Shown here: positions 1-13,130 of the stretch, piece after piece | How positions within the stretch are numbered: position 1 is the stretch's first letter | Layout of the letters: every line of letters starts with the position of its first letter | Assembly (NCBI GenBank): GCA_034401795.1 | Contig: CM067372.1 | Location: 16,214,424 to 16,278,423, forward strand | Length of the DNA stretch: 64,000 nt | Source: Chaetoderma sp. LZ-2023a | Lineage: Eukaryota > Mollusca > Caudofoveata > Chaetodermatida > Chaetodermatidae | Reading direction: 5' to 3' | The notes under the pieces: generated by a model | Database searches by the model: none | Seen by the model: only the letters and a program-made list of their open reading frames with translations | Told to the model about the DNA's origin: nothing | Made by a program: the position numbers and the translations under genes

Positions 1-570
1 ATGGCATGGATATCAATGTTTCTTGGATGGATGTGATATCAATGTTACTTGGATGGATGGGATATCAATGTTCCTTGGATGGATGGGATATCAATGTTTT
101 TTGGATGGCATGGATATCAATGTTTCTTGGATGGATGTGATATCAATGTTTCTTGGATGGATGGGATATCAATGTTTCTTGGATGGATGGGATATCAATG
201 TTTCTGGGATGGATAGGATAACAATGTTTCTTGGATGGAGGTGATATCATTGTTTCTTGGATGGATGGGATATCAATGTTCCTTGGATGGATGGGAAATC
301 AATGTTTCTTGGATGGATGAGATATCAAAGTTTCTTGGATGGATGGGATATCAATGTTTCTGGGATGGATAGGATAACAATGTTTCTTGGATGGAGGTGA
401 TATCATTGTTTCTTGGATGGATGGGATATCAACGTTTCTTGGATGGATGGGATATCAATGTTTCTTGGATGGATGAGATATCAAAGTTTCTTGGATGGAT
501 GGGATATTAAAGTTTCTTGGATGGATGAGATATCAATGTTTCTTGAATGGATGTGATATCAAAGTTTCTT
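1..570 (+). repeat. Left-edge satellite segment with two local duplications
   Basis: This stretch belongs to none of the long units to its right. A variant ATGGCATGG monomer occurs at 1 and again at 105, four monomers apart. A block containing TTTCTGGGATGGATAGG followed by a GGAGGTGATATCATTG monomer begins at 201 and again at 357, exactly 156 bp (six monomers) apart. These look like small local tandem duplications. The window starts inside the array, so the left end is not a biological boundary. Confidence 0.8.
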
Positions 571-2774
571 GAATGATGGGATATTAATGTTTCTTGGATG
601 GATGGGATATCAATGTTTCTTGGATGGATGCGATATCAATGTTTCTTGGATGGATGGGATATCAATGTTTCTTGGATGGATGGGATATCAATGTTTCTTG
701 GATGGATGGGATATCAATGTGTCTTGGATGGATGGGATATCAATGTTACATGGACGGATGAGATATCAATGTTTTTTGGATGGATGGGATATCAATGTTT
801 CTTGGATGGATGGGATATCAATGTTTCTTGGATGGATGGGATATCAATGTTTCTTGGATGGATGTGATATTAATGTTTCTTGGATGGATGGGATATCAAT
901 GTTTCTTGGATGGATGGGATATCAATGTTTCTTGGATGGATGGGATATCAATGTGTCTTGGATGGATGGGATATCAATGTTTCTTGGATGGATCTGATAT
1001 CAATGTTTCTTGGATGGATGGGATATTAAAGTTTCTTGGATGGATGTGATATCAATATTTCTTGGATGGATGCGATATCAAAGTTTCATGGATGTGATAT
1101 CAATGTTTCTTGGATGGATGGGATATCAATGTTTCTTGGATGGATGTGATATCAATGTTTCTTGGATGGATGGGATATCAATGTTTCTTGAATAGATGGA
1201 ATATCAATGTGTCTTGGATGGATGGGATAACAATGTTTCCTGGATGGATGGGATATCAATGTGTCTTGGATGGATGGGATATCAATGTTTCTTGAATAGA
1301 TGGAATATCAATGTGTCTTGGATGGATGGGATAACAATGATTCTTGGATGGATCTGATAGCAATGTTTCTTGGATGGATGGGATATTAAAGTTTCTTGGA
1401 TGGATGTGATATCAATGTTTCTTGGATGGATGCGATATCAATGTTTCTTGGATGGATGGGATATCAATGTTTCTTGGACGGAAAGGATATCAATGTTTCT
1501 TGGATGGATGTGATATCAATGTTTCTTGGATGGATCTAATATCAATGTTTCTTGGATGGATGGGATATCAATGTGTCTTGGATGGATGTGATATCAATGT
1601 TTCTTGGACGGATGGGATATAAATGTTTCTTGGATGGATGGGATATCAATGTTTCTTAGACGGATGGGATATCAATGTCTCTTGGACGGATGAGATATCA
1701 ATGTTTCTTGGATGGATGTGATATCAAAGTTTTTTTGATGGATGGGATATCAATGTTTCTTGGATGGATCTGATATCAATGTTTCTTGGATGGATGTGAT
1801 ATCAATGTTTCTTGGATGGATGTGATATCAATGTTTCTTGGACGGATGGGATATCAATGTGTCTTGGATGGATGGGATATCAATGTTTCTTGGATGCATG
1901 GGATATCAATGTTTGTTGGATGGATGTGATATCAATGTTTCTTGGATGGATGTGATATCAAAGTTTCTTGGATGGATGGTATATCAATGTTTCTTGGATG
2001 CATGAGATATCAATGTTTCTTGGATGGATGGGATATCAATGTTTCTTGGATGGATGTGATATCAAAGTTTCTTGGATGGATGGTATATCAATGTTTCTTG
2101 GATGCATGGGATATCAATGTTTCTTGGATGGATGGGATATCAATGTTTCTTGGATGGATGTGATATCAATGTTTCTTGGACGGATGGGATAGCAATGTCT
2201 CTTGGACGGATGGGATATCAATGTTTCATGGATGGATGTGATATTAATGTTTCTTGGATGCATGGGATATCAATGTTTCTTGGATAGAGGGGATATCAAT
2301 GTTCCTTGGATGGATGCGATATCAAAGTTTCTTGGATGGATCGGATATCAAAGTTTCTTGGGTGGATGTGATATAATGTTTCTTGGATGGATGGGATAGC
2401 AATGTTTCTTGGATGGATCCGATATCAATGTTTCTTGAATGGATCAAATATCAATGTTTCTTGGATGGATGGGATATCAAAGTTTCTTGGATGGATGGGA
2501 TATCAATGTTTATTGGACGGATGGGATATCAATGTTTCTTGGACGGATGGGATATCAATGTTTCTTGGACGGATGGGATATCAATGTTTCTTGGATGGAT
2601 GGGATATCAATGTTCCTTGGATGGATGGCAAATCAATGTCCCTTGGATGGATGGGATATCAATGTTTCTTGGATGGATGGGATATCAATGTTTCTTGGAT
2701 GGATGAGATATCAAAGTTTCTTGGATGGATGAGATATCAATGTTTCTTGGATGGATCTGATATCAATGTTTCTT
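571..2774 (+). repeat. HOR family A, copy 1 (2,204 bp)
   Basis: The copy starts at a 25-bp monomer reading GAATGATGGGATATT, which recurs at 2775 and 5294. The first 430 bp align with 2775-3204 with about seven substitutions (roughly 98.4% identity, counted by eye). A GTTACATGG/GTTTTTTGG pair near 745-775 is diagnostic. The length is 85 monomers minus 6 bp. The deficit is accounted for by the one-base-short start monomer, a four-base deletion at 1081-1104 and a GATATAATG monomer at 2368. Confidence 0.85.
1081..1104 (+). repeat. Truncated 22-bp monomer (one GGAT unit lost)
   Basis: The sequence reads AAGTTTCATGGATGTGATATC, where the usual order has two GGAT tetramers before the GATATC core. 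One tetramer is missing and the preceding T is A. This fits slippage or deletion within the short GGAT run of the monomer. It is the only four-base loss I noticed, and it does not recur in copies 2 and 3, so it probably arose after copy 1 separated from them. Confidence 0.8.
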
Positions 2775-5293
2775 GAATGATGGGATATTAATGTTTCTTG
2801 GATGGATGGGATATCAATGTTTCTTGGATGGATGGGATATCAATGTTTCTTGGATGGATGGGATATCAATGTTTCTTGGATGGATGGGATATCAATGTTT
2901 CTTGGATGGATGGGATATCAATGTGTCTTGGATGGATGGGATATCAATGTTACTTGGGCGGATGGGATATCAATGTTTTTTGGATGGATGGGATATCAAT
3001 GTTTCTTGGATGGATGGGATATCAATGTTTCTTGGATGGATGGGATATCAATGTTTCTTGGATGGATGTGATATTAATGTTTCTTGGATGGATGGGATGT
3101 CAATGTTTCTTGGATGGATGGGATATCAATGTTTCTTGGATGGATGGGATAACAATGTGTCTTGGATGGATGGGATATCAATGTTCCTTGGATGGATCTG
3201 ATATCAATGTTTCTTGGATGGATGGGATATTAAAGTTTCTTGGATGGATGTGATATCAATGTTTCTTGGATGGATGCGATATCAATGTTTCTTGGATGGA
3301 TGGGATATCAATGTTTCTTGAATAGATGGAATATCAATGTGTCTTGGATGGATGGGATAACAATGATTCTTGGATGGATCTGATAGCAATGTTTCTTGGA
3401 TGGATGGGATATTACAGTTTCTTGGATGGATGTGATATCAATGTTTCTTGGATGGATGCGATATCAATGTTTCTTGGATGGATGGGATATCAATGTTTCT
3501 TGGACGGAAAGGATATCAATGTTTCTTGGATGGATGTGATATCAATGTTTCTTGGATGGATCTAATATCAATGTTTCTTGGATGGATGGGATATCAATGT
3601 GTCTTGGATGGATGGGATATCAATGTTTCTTGGACGGATGGGATATCAATGTTTCTTGGATGGATGGGATATCAATGTTTCTTAGACGGATGGGATATCA
3701 ATGTCTCTTGGACGGATGAGATATCAATGTTTCTTGGATGGATGTGATATCAATGTTTCTTGGACGGATGGGATATCAATGTGTCTTGGATGGATGGGAT
3801 ATCAATGTTTCTTGGATGCATGGGATATCAATGTTTCTTGGATGGATGTGATATCAATGTTTCTTGGATGGATGTGATATCAATGTTTCTTGGACGGATG
3901 GGATATCAATGTGTCTTGGATGGATGGGATATCAATGTTTCTTGGATGCATGGGATATCAATGTTTGTTGGATGGATGTGATATCAATGTTTCTTGGATG
4001 GATGTGATATCAAAGTTTCTTGGATGGATGTGATATCAATGTTTCTTGGATGGATGTGATATCAATGTTTCTTGGACGGATGGGATATCAATGTGTCTTG
4101 GATGGATGGGATATCAATGTTTCTTGGATGCATGGGATATCAATGTTTGTTGGATGGATGTGATATCAATGTTTCTTGGATGGATGTGATATCAAAGTTT
4201 CTTGGATGGATGGTATATCAATGTTTCTTGGATGCATGGGATATCAAAGTTTCTTGGATGGATGGGATATCAATGTTTCTTGGATGGATGTGATATCAAT
4301 GTTTCTTGGACGGATGGGATAGCAATGTCTCTTGGACGGATGGGATATCAATGTTTCTTGGATGGATGTGATATTAATGTTCCTTGGATGGATGGGATAT
4401 CAATGTTTCTTGGATGGATCTGATATCAATGTTTCTTGGATGGATGTGATATCAATGTGTCGTGGATGGATGGGAGATCAATGTTTCTTGGATGCATGGG
4501 ATATCAATGTTTCTTGGATGCATGGGATATCAATGTTTCTTGGATAGAGGGGATATCAATGTTCCTTGGATGGATGCGATATCAAAGTTTCTTGGATGGA
4601 TCGGATATCAAAGTTTCTTGGGTGGATGTGATATAATGTTTCTTGGATGGATGGGATAGCAATGTTTCTTGGATGGATCCGATATCAATGTTTCTTGAAT
4701 GGATCATATATCAATGTTTCTTGGATGGATGTGATATCAATGTGTCGTGGATGGATGGGAGATCAATGTTTCTTGGATGCATGGGATATCAATGTTTCTT
4801 GGATAGAGGGGATATCAATGTTCCTTGGATGGATGCGATATCAAAGTTTCTTGGATGGATCGGATATCAAAGTTTCTTGGGTGGATGTGATATAATGTTT
4901 CTTGGATGGATGGGATAGCAATGTTTCTTGGATGGATCCGATATCAATGTTTCTTGAATGGATCATATATCAATGTTTCTTGGATGGATGGGATATCAAA
5001 GTTTCTTGGATGGATGGGATATCAATGTTTCTTGGACGGATGGGATATCAATGTTTCTTGGACGGATGGGATATCAATGTTTCTTGGACGGATGGGATAT
5101 CAATGTTTCTTGGATGGATGGGATATCAATGTTCCTTGGATGGATGGGAAATCAATGTCTCTTGGATGGATGGGATATCAATGTTTCTTGGATGGATGGG
5201 ATATCAATGTTTCTTGGATGGATGAGATATCAAAGTTTCTTTGATGGATGAGATATCAATGTTTCTTCTATGGATCTGATATCAATGTTTCTT
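2775..5293 (+). repeat. HOR family A, copy 2 (2,519 bp)
   Basis: The copy runs from the GAATGATGGG monomer at 2775 to the next one at 5294. It is 97 monomers minus 3 bp; the three lost bases are the start monomer and two GATATAATG monomers at 4628 and 4887. The GTTACTTGG marker lies at 2949. Its extra length over copy 1 comes largely from an internal duplication in the 4.44-4.95 kb region. Confidence 0.85.
4444..4970 (+). repeat. Local tandem duplication inside family A copy 2 (285/259 bp)
   Basis: A block containing a GTGTCGTGG monomer, a GGGAGATC monomer, a GGATAGAGGGG monomer and the one-base-short GATATAATG monomer occurs twice in a row. GTGTCGTGG lies at 4457 and 4742 (285 bp, eleven monomers minus 1). 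GATATAATG lies at 4628 and 4887 (259 bp, ten monomers minus 1). The first copy has one extra GCATGGG monomer, which explains the 26-bp difference. Confidence 0.85.
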
Positions 5294-6283
5294 GAATGAT
5301 GGGATATTAATGTTTCTTGGATGGATGGGATATCAATGTTTCTTGGATGGATGCGATATCAATGTTTCTTGGATGGATGGGATATCAATGTTTCTTGGAT
5401 GGATGGGATATCAATGTGTCTTGGATGGATGGGATATCAATGTTACTTGGACGGATGGGATATCAATGTTTTTTGGATGGATGGGATATCAATGTTTCTT
5501 GGATGGATGGGATATCAATGTTTCTTGGATGGATGGGATATCAATGTTTCTTGGATGGATGTGATATTAATGTTTCTTGGATGGATGGGATGTCAATGTT
5601 TCTTGGATGGATGGGATATCAATGTTTCTTGGATGGATGGGATATCAATGTGTCTTGGATGGATGGGATATCAATGTTCCTTGGATGGATCTGATATCAA
5701 TGTTTCTTGGATGGATGGGATATTAAAGTTTCTTGGATGGATGTGATATCAATGTTTCTTGGATGGATCTGATATCAATGTTTCTTGGATGTATGTGATA
5801 TCAATGTTTCTTGGATGGATGTGATATCAATGTTTCTTGGACGGATGGGATATCAATGTGTCTTGGATGGATGGGATATCAATGTTTCTTGGATGCATGG
5901 GATATCAATGTTTGTTGGATGGATCCGATATCAATGTTTCTTGAATGGATCATATATCAATGTTTCTTGGATGGATGGGATATCAAAGTTTCTTGGATGG
6001 ATGGGATATCAATGTTTCTTGGACGGATGGGATATCAATGTTTCTTGGACGGATGGGATATCAATGTTTCTTGGACGGATGGGATATCAATGTTTCTTGG
6101 ATGGATGGGATATCAATGTTCCTTGAATGGATGGGAAATCAATGTCTCTTGGATGGATGGGATATCAATGTTTCTTGGATGGATGGGATATCAATGTTTC
6201 TTGGATGGATGAGATATCAAAGTTTCTTTGATGGATGAGATATCAATGTTTCTTCTATGGATCTGATATCAATGTTTCTTGGA
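5294..6283 (+). repeat. HOR family A, copy 3 (condensed, about 0.99 kb)
   Basis: The copy begins like copies 1 and 2 (GAATGATGGG at 5294, GTTACTTGG at 5442) but jumps early to the unit's terminal module. The segment around 5945-6238 matches 4958-5251 at an offset of 987 bp. The distinctive TTCTATGG monomer at 5265 recurs at 6252. The offset is 38 monomers minus 1, so the interior was removed in whole monomers. Confidence 0.8.
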
Positions 6284-7842
6284 TGGATGGGGTATCAAAG
6301 TTTCTTCGATGGATGAGATATCAATGTTTCTTGGATGGATCTGATATCAATGTTTCTTGGATGGATGGGATATCAAAGTTTCTTGGATGGATGTGATATC
6401 AATGTTTCTTGGATGCATGGGATATCAAAGTTTCTTGGATGGATGGGATATCAGTGTTTCTTGGATGGATGTGATATCAATGATTCTTGGACGGATGGGA
6501 TATCAATGTATCTTGGACGGATGGGATATCAATGTTTCTTGCATGGATGTGATATCAATGTTTCTTGGATGGATGGGATAACAATGTTTCTTGGATGGAT
6601 GTGATATTAATGTTTCTTGGATGGATGGGATATCAATGTTTCTTTGATGGATCTGATATCAATGTTTCTTGGATGAATGTGATATCAATATGACCTGGAT
6701 GGATGGGATATCAATGTTTCTTGGATGCATGTGATATCAATGTTTCTTGGATAGAGGGGATATCAATGTTCCTTGGATGGATGCGATATTAAAGTTTCTT
6801 GGATGGAGGGGTGATCAATGTTCCTTGGATGGATGCGATATCAAAGTTTCTTGGATGGATGGGATATCAATGTTTCTTGGATGGAAAGGATAGCAATGTT
6901 TCTTGGATGGATGGGATATCAATGTTTCTTGGATGGATGGGATATCAGTGTTTCTTGGATGGACGGGTTATCAATGTTTCTTGGATGGATGGGATATCAA
7001 TGTTTCTTGGATGGATGGGATATCGATGTTTCTTGCATGGATGGGATATCAATGTTTCTTGGATGGATGGGATATCAATGTGTCTTGGATAGATGGGATA
7101 TCAATGTTTCTTGGATGGATCTGATATCAATGGTTCTTTGATGGATGGGATATCAATATTATTTGGATGGACGAGATATCACCGTTTCTTGGATGGATGG
7201 GATATCAATGTTTCTTGAACGGATGGGATATCAATGTTTCTTGGATGGATGTGATATCAATGTTTCTTGGATGGATGGGATATCAATGTTTCTTGGATGG
7301 ATGTGATATCAATGTTTCTTGGATGGATAGGATATCAATGTTTCTTGGACGGATGTGATATCAATGTTTCTTGGATGGATGTGATATCAATGTTTCTTGG
7401 ATGGATGGGATATCAATGTTTCTTGGATGGATGGGATATCAATGTTTCTTGGATCGACGAGATATCACCGCTTCTTGGATGGATGGGATATCAATGTTTC
7501 TTGGACGGATGGGATATCAATGTTTCTTGGATGGATGTGATATCAATGTTTCTTGGATGGATGGGATATCAATGTTTATTGGATGGATGGGACATCAATG
7601 TGTCTTGAATGGATGGGATATCAATGTTTCTCGGATGGATGTGATATCAATGTTTCTTGGATGGATGGGATATCAATGTTTCTTGGATGGATGGGATATC
7701 AATGGTTCTTGGATAGATGGGATATCAATGTTTCTTGGATGGATGGGATATCAATGTTTCTTGGATGGATGAGATATCAAAGTTTCTTGGATGGATGAGA
7801 TATCAAAGTTTCTTGGATGGATGAGATATCAATGTTTCTTGG
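6284..7842 (+). repeat. HOR family B, copy 1
   Basis: The block contains the diagnostic GGATGGAGGGGTGATC monomer at 6801, a GCGATATTAAAG monomer just before it, a GACGGGTTATC monomer near 6960 and a GACGAGATATCACCG monomer near 7170. It aligns with 10935 onward at an offset of 4,651 bp (179 monomers minus 3). After about 7360 the offset becomes 4,495 bp, because the later copy lacks exactly six monomers (156 bp). It interrupts family A sequence, which resumes at about 7843. Confidence 0.85.
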
Positions 7843-8344
7843 ATGGATCTGATATCAATGTTTCTTGGATGGATGGGATATCAATGTTACTTGGACGGAT
7901 GGGATATCAATGTTTTTTGGATGGATGGGATATCAATGTTTCTTGGATGGATGGGATATCAATGTTTCTTGGATGGATGGGATATCAATGTTTCTTGGAT
8001 GGATGTGATATTAATGTTTCTTGGATGGATGGGATGTCAATGTTTCTTGGATGGATGGGATATCAATGTTTCTTGGATGGATGGGATATCAATGTGTCTT
8101 GGATGGATGGGATATCAATGTTCCTTGGATGGATCTGATATCAATGTTTCTTGGATGGATGGGATATTAAAGTTTCTTGGATGGATGTGATATCAATGTT
8201 TCTTGGATAGATGCGATATCAATGTTTCTTGGATGGATGGGATATCAATGTTTCTTGGACGGAAAGGATATCAATGTTTCTTGGATGGATGTGATATCAA
8301 TGTTTCTTGGATGGATCTAATATCAAAGTTTCTTGGATCGATGG
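7843..8344 (+). repeat. Family A fragment
   Basis: The GTTACTTGGACGG marker recurs at 7886, exactly 94 monomers after the one at 5442. A GGACGGAAAGG monomer near 8255 matches one near 3500. The segment is therefore a partial family A copy lying between family B copy 1 and the 1.1-kb tandem pair. Confidence 0.75.
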
Positions 8345-9435
8345 GATATCAATGTGTCTTGGATGGATGGGATATCAGTGTTTCTTGGACGGATGGGATA
8401 TCAATGTTTCTTGGATGGATGGGATATCAATGTTTCTTAGACGGATGGGATATCAATGTCTCTTGGACGGATGGGATATCAATGTTTCTTGGATGGATGG
8501 GATATCAATGTTTCTTAGACGGATGGGATATCAATGTTTGTTGGATGGATGTGATATCAATGTTTCTTGGATGGATGTGATATCAAAGTTTCTTGAATGG
8601 ATGGTATATCAATGTTTCTTGGATGCATGGGATATCAAAGTTTCTTGGATGGATGGGATATCAATGTTTCTTGGATGGATGTGATATCAATGTTTCTTGG
8701 ACGGATGGGATAGCAATGTCTCTTGGACGGATGGGATATCAATGTTTCTTGGATGGATGTGATATTAATGTTCCTTGGATGGATGTGATATCAATGTGTC
8801 GTGGATGGATGGGAGATCAATGTTTCTTGGATGCATGGGATATCAATGTTTCTTGGATAGAGGGGATATCAATGTTCCTTGGATGGATGCGATATCAAAG
8901 TTTCTTGGATGGATCGGATATCAAAGTTTCTTGGGTGGATGTGATATAATGTTTCTTGGATGGATGGGATAGCAATGTTTCTTGGATGGATCTGATATCA
9001 ATGTTTCTTGAATGGATCAAATATCCATGTTTCTTGGATGGATGGGATATCAAAGTTTCTTGGATGGATGGGATATCAATGTTTCTTGGACGGATGGGAT
9101 ATCAATGTTTCTTGGACGGATGGGATATCAATGTTTCTTGGACGGATGGGATATCAATGTTTCTTGGATGGATGGGATATCAATGTTCCTTGGATGGATG
9201 GCAAATCAATGTCTCTTGGATGGATGGGATATCAATGTTTCTTGGACGGATGGGATATCAAAGTTTCTTGGATGGATGGGATATCAATGTTTCTTGGATG
9301 AATGGGATATCAATGTTTCTTGGACGGATGGGATATCAATGTGTCTTGGATGGATGGGATATCAATGTTTCATGGACGGATGGGATATCAATGTTTTTTT
9401 GGCGGATGGGATATCAATGTTTCTTGGATGGATGG
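8345..9435 (+). repeat. 1.1-kb tandem pair, first copy (1,091 bp)
   Basis: A GATATCAGTG monomer at 8371 recurs at 9462, and GTTTGTTGG at 8536 recurs at 9627, both 1,091 bp apart. From about 8,950 the offset is 1,143 bp instead (GATATAATG at 8941 and 10084, GTTTCATGG at 9367 and 10510). The change of 52 bp is two monomers, missing from this copy near 8,780. The order of variants is otherwise the same in both copies. Confidence 0.85.
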
Positions 9436-10578
9436 GATGTCAATGTGTCTTGGATGGATGGGATATCAGTGTTTCTTGGACGGATGGGATATCAATGTTT
9501 CTTGGATGGATGGGATATCAATGTTTCTTAGACGGATGGGATATCAATGTCTCTTGGACGGATGGGATATCAATGTTTCTTGGATGGATGGGATATCAAT
9601 GTTTCTTAGACGGATGGGATATCAATGTTTGTTGGATGGATGTGATATCAATGTTTCTTGGATGGATGTGATATCAAAGTTTCTTGGATGGATGGTATAT
9701 CAATGTTTCTTGGATGCATGGGATATCAAAGTTTCTTGGATGGATGGGATATCAATGTTTCTTGGATGGATGTGATATCAATGTTTCTTGGACGGATGGG
9801 ATAGCAATGTCTCTTGGACGGATGGGATATCAATGTTTCTTGGATGGATGTGATATTAATGTTCCTTGGATGGATGGGATATCAATGTTTCTTGGATGGA
9901 TCTGATATCAATGTTTCTTGGATGGATGTGATATCAATGTGTCGTGGATGGATGGGAGATCAATGTTTCTTGGATGCATGGGATATCAATGTTTCTTGGA
10001 TAGAGGGGATATCAATGTTCCTTGGATGGATGCGATATCAAAGTTTCTTGGATGGATCGGATATCAAAGTTTCTTGGGTGGATGTGATATAATGTTTCTT
10101 GGATGGATGGGATAGCAATGTTTCTTGGATGGATCCGATATCAATGTTTCTTGAATGGATCAAATATCAATGTTTCTTGGATGGATGGGATATCAAAGTT
10201 TCTTGAATGGATGGGATATCAATGTTTCTTGGACGGATGGGATATCAATGTTTCTTGGACGGATGGGATATCAATGTTTCTTGGACGGATGGGATATCAA
10301 TGTTTCTTGGATGGATGGGATATCAATGTTCCTTGGATGGATGGCAAATCAATGTCTCTTGGATGGATGGGATATCAATGTTTCTTGGACGGATGGGATA
10401 TCAAAGTTTCTTGGATGGATGGGATATCAATGTTTCTTGGATGGATGGGATATCAATGTTTCTTGGACGGATGGGATATCAATGTGTCTTGGATGGATGG
10501 GATATCAATGTTTCATGGACGGATGGAATATCAATGTTTTTTGGGCGGATGGGATATCAATGTTTCTTGGATGGATGG
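9436..10578 (+). repeat. 1.1-kb tandem pair, second copy (1,143 bp)
   Basis: This is the longer partner of the copy at 8345-9435, with the two extra monomers near 9,880. It carries GTGTCGTGG at 9939, GATATAATG at 10084 and a TTTTTTGGGCGG monomer near 10,536. Part of it, from about 10,084 on, is copied again at 13,357 at an offset of 3,272-3,273 bp. Confidence 0.85.
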
Positions 10579-10934
10579 GATATCAATGTTTCTTGGATGG
10601 ATGTGATATCAATGTACTTGGATGGATGGGATATCAATGTTCCTTGGATGGATGGGATATCAATGTTTCTTGGATGGATGGGATATAAATGTTTCTTGGA
10701 TGGATGGGATATCAATGTTTCTCGGATGGATGTGATATCAATGTTTCTTGGATGGATGGGATATCAATGTTCCTTGGATTGATGGGATATCAATGTTTCT
10801 TGGATAAATGGGATATCAATGTTTCTTGGATGGATGGGATATCAATGTTTCTTGGATGGATGAGATATCAATGTTTCTTGGATAGATGGGATATCAATGT
10901 TTCTTGGATAGATGGAATATCAATGTTTCTTGGA
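10579..10934 (+). repeat. Segment with one-base-short GTACTTGG monomer
   Basis: The stretch holds a 25-bp monomer, AATGTACTTGG, at 10611, followed by TTCC- and GATAAATGGG-type variants. The same series occurs 3,272 bp further on (AATGTACTTGG at 13883). It joins the end of the 1.1-kb pair to family B copy 2. Confidence 0.7.
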
Positions 10935-12338
10935 TGGATGGGGTATCAAAGTTTCTTCGATGAATGAGATATCAATGTTTCTTGGATGGATCTGATATCA
11001 ATGTTTCTTGGATGGATGGGATATCAAAGTTTCTTGGATGGATGTGATATCAATGTTTCTTGGATGCATGGGATATCAAAGTTTCTTGGATGGATGGGAT
11101 ATCAGTGTTTCTTGGATGGATGTGATATCAATGATTCTTGGACGGATGGGATATCAATGTATCTTGGACGGATGGGATATCAATGTTTCTTGCATGGATG
11201 TGATATCAATGTTTCTTGGATGGATGGGATAACAATGTTTCTTGGATGGATGTGATATTAATGTTTCTTGGATGGATGGGATATCAATGTTTCTTTGATG
11301 GATCTGATATCAATGTTTCTTGGATGAATGTGATATCAATATGACCTGGATGGATGGGATATCAATGTTTCTTGGATGCATGTGATATCAATGTTTCTTG
11401 GATAGAGGGGATATCAATGTTCCTTGGATGGATGCGATATTAAAGTTTCTTGGATGGAGGGGTGATCAATGTTCCTTGGATGGATGCGATATCAAAGTTT
11501 CTTGGATGGATGGGATATCAATGTTTCTTGGATGGAAAGGATAGCAATGTTTCTTGGATGGATGGGATATCAATGTTTCTTGGATGGATGGGATATCAGG
11601 GTTTCTTGGATGGACGGGTTATCAATGTTTCTTGGATGGATGGGATATCAATGTTTCTTGGATGGATGGGATATCGATGTTTCTTGCATGGATGGGATAT
11701 CAATGTTTCTTGGATGGATGGGATATCAATGTGTCTTGGATAGATGGGATATCAATGTTTCTTGGATGGATCTGATATCAATGGTTCTTTGATGGATGGG
11801 ATATCAATATTATTTGGATGGACGAGATATCACCGTTTCTTGGATGGATGGGATATCAATGTTTCTTGAACGGATGGGATATCAATGTTTCTTGGATGGA
11901 TGTGATATCAATGTTTCTTGGATGGATGGGATATCAATGTTTCTTGGATGGATGTGATATCAATGTTTCTTGGATGGATAGGATATCAATGTTTCTTGGA
12001 CGGATGGGATATCAATGTTTCTTGGATGGATGTGATATCAATGTTTCTTGGATGGATGGGATATCAATGTTTATTGGATGGATGGGACATCAATGTGTCT
12101 TGAATGGATGGGATATCAATGTTTCTCGGATGGATGTGATATCAATGTTTCTTGGATGGATGGGATATCAATGTTTCTTGGATGGATGGGATATCAATGG
12201 TTCTTGGATAGATGGGATATCAATGTTTCTTGGATGGATGGGATATCAATGTTTCTTGGATGGATGAGATATCAAAGTTTCTTGGATGGATGAGATATCA
12301 AAGTTTCTTGGATGGATGAGATATCAATGTTTCTTGGA
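10935..12338 (+). repeat. HOR family B, copy 2 (six monomers shorter than copy 1)
   Basis: It matches 6284 onward at 4,651 bp, with the GGAGGGGTGATC monomer at 11452. It then lacks 156 bp near 12,010 relative to copy 1, after which the GTTTATTGG marker (12069 against 7574) fits an offset of 4,495 bp. One visible substitution is GGATATCAGGG here against GGATATCAGTG in copy 1 near 6,947. Confidence 0.85.
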
Positions 12339-13130
12339 TGGATCTGATATCAATGTTTCTTGGATGGATGGGATGTCAATGTTTCTTGGATGGATGGGAT
12401 ATAAATGTGTCTTGATGGAGGTGATATCAATGTTTCTTGGACGGATGGGATATCAATGTTTCTTGGATGGATGGGATGTCAAAGTTTATTGGATGGATGG
12501 GATATCACTGTTTCTTGGACGGATGGGATATCAATGTTTCTCGCATGGATGTGATATCAATGTTTCTTGGATGGATGTGATATTAATGTTTCTTGGATGG
12601 ATGGGATATCAATGTTTCTTGGATGGATCTGATATCAATGTTTCTTGGATGAATGTGATATCAATATGAACTGGATGGATGGGATATCAATGTTTCTTGG
12701 ATGCATGTGATATCAATGTTTCTTGGATAGAGGGGATATCAATGTTCCTTGGATGGATGCGATATTAAAGTTTCTTGGATGGAGGGGTGATCAATGTTCC
12801 TTGGATGGATGCGATATCAAAGTTTCTTGGATGGATGGGATATCAATGTTTCTTGGATGGAAAGGAAATCAATGTTTCTTGGATGGATGGGATATCAATG
12901 TTTCTTGGATGGATGGGATATCAGTGTTTCTTGGATGGACGGGTTATCAATGTTTCTTGGATGGATGGGATATCAATGTTTCTTGGATGGATGGGATATC
13001 GATGTTTCTTGCATGGATGGGATATCAATGTTTCTTGGATGGATGGGATATCAATGTGTCTTGGATAGATGGGATATCAATGTTTCTTGGACGGATGGGA
13101 TATCAATGTTTCTTGGATGGATGTGATATT
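12339..13130 (+). repeat. Family B/C segment with GTCTTGATGGAGG monomer
   Basis: The segment contains the first one-base-short GTCTTGATGGAGG monomer (12409), followed by another GGAGGGGTGATC monomer at 12777, 1,325 bp after the previous one (51 monomers minus 1). The same order, with the GTCTTGATGG monomer upstream of GGAGGGGTGATC, is the backbone of the 1,844-bp unit further right, so this may resemble an ancestral form. Confidence 0.75.
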
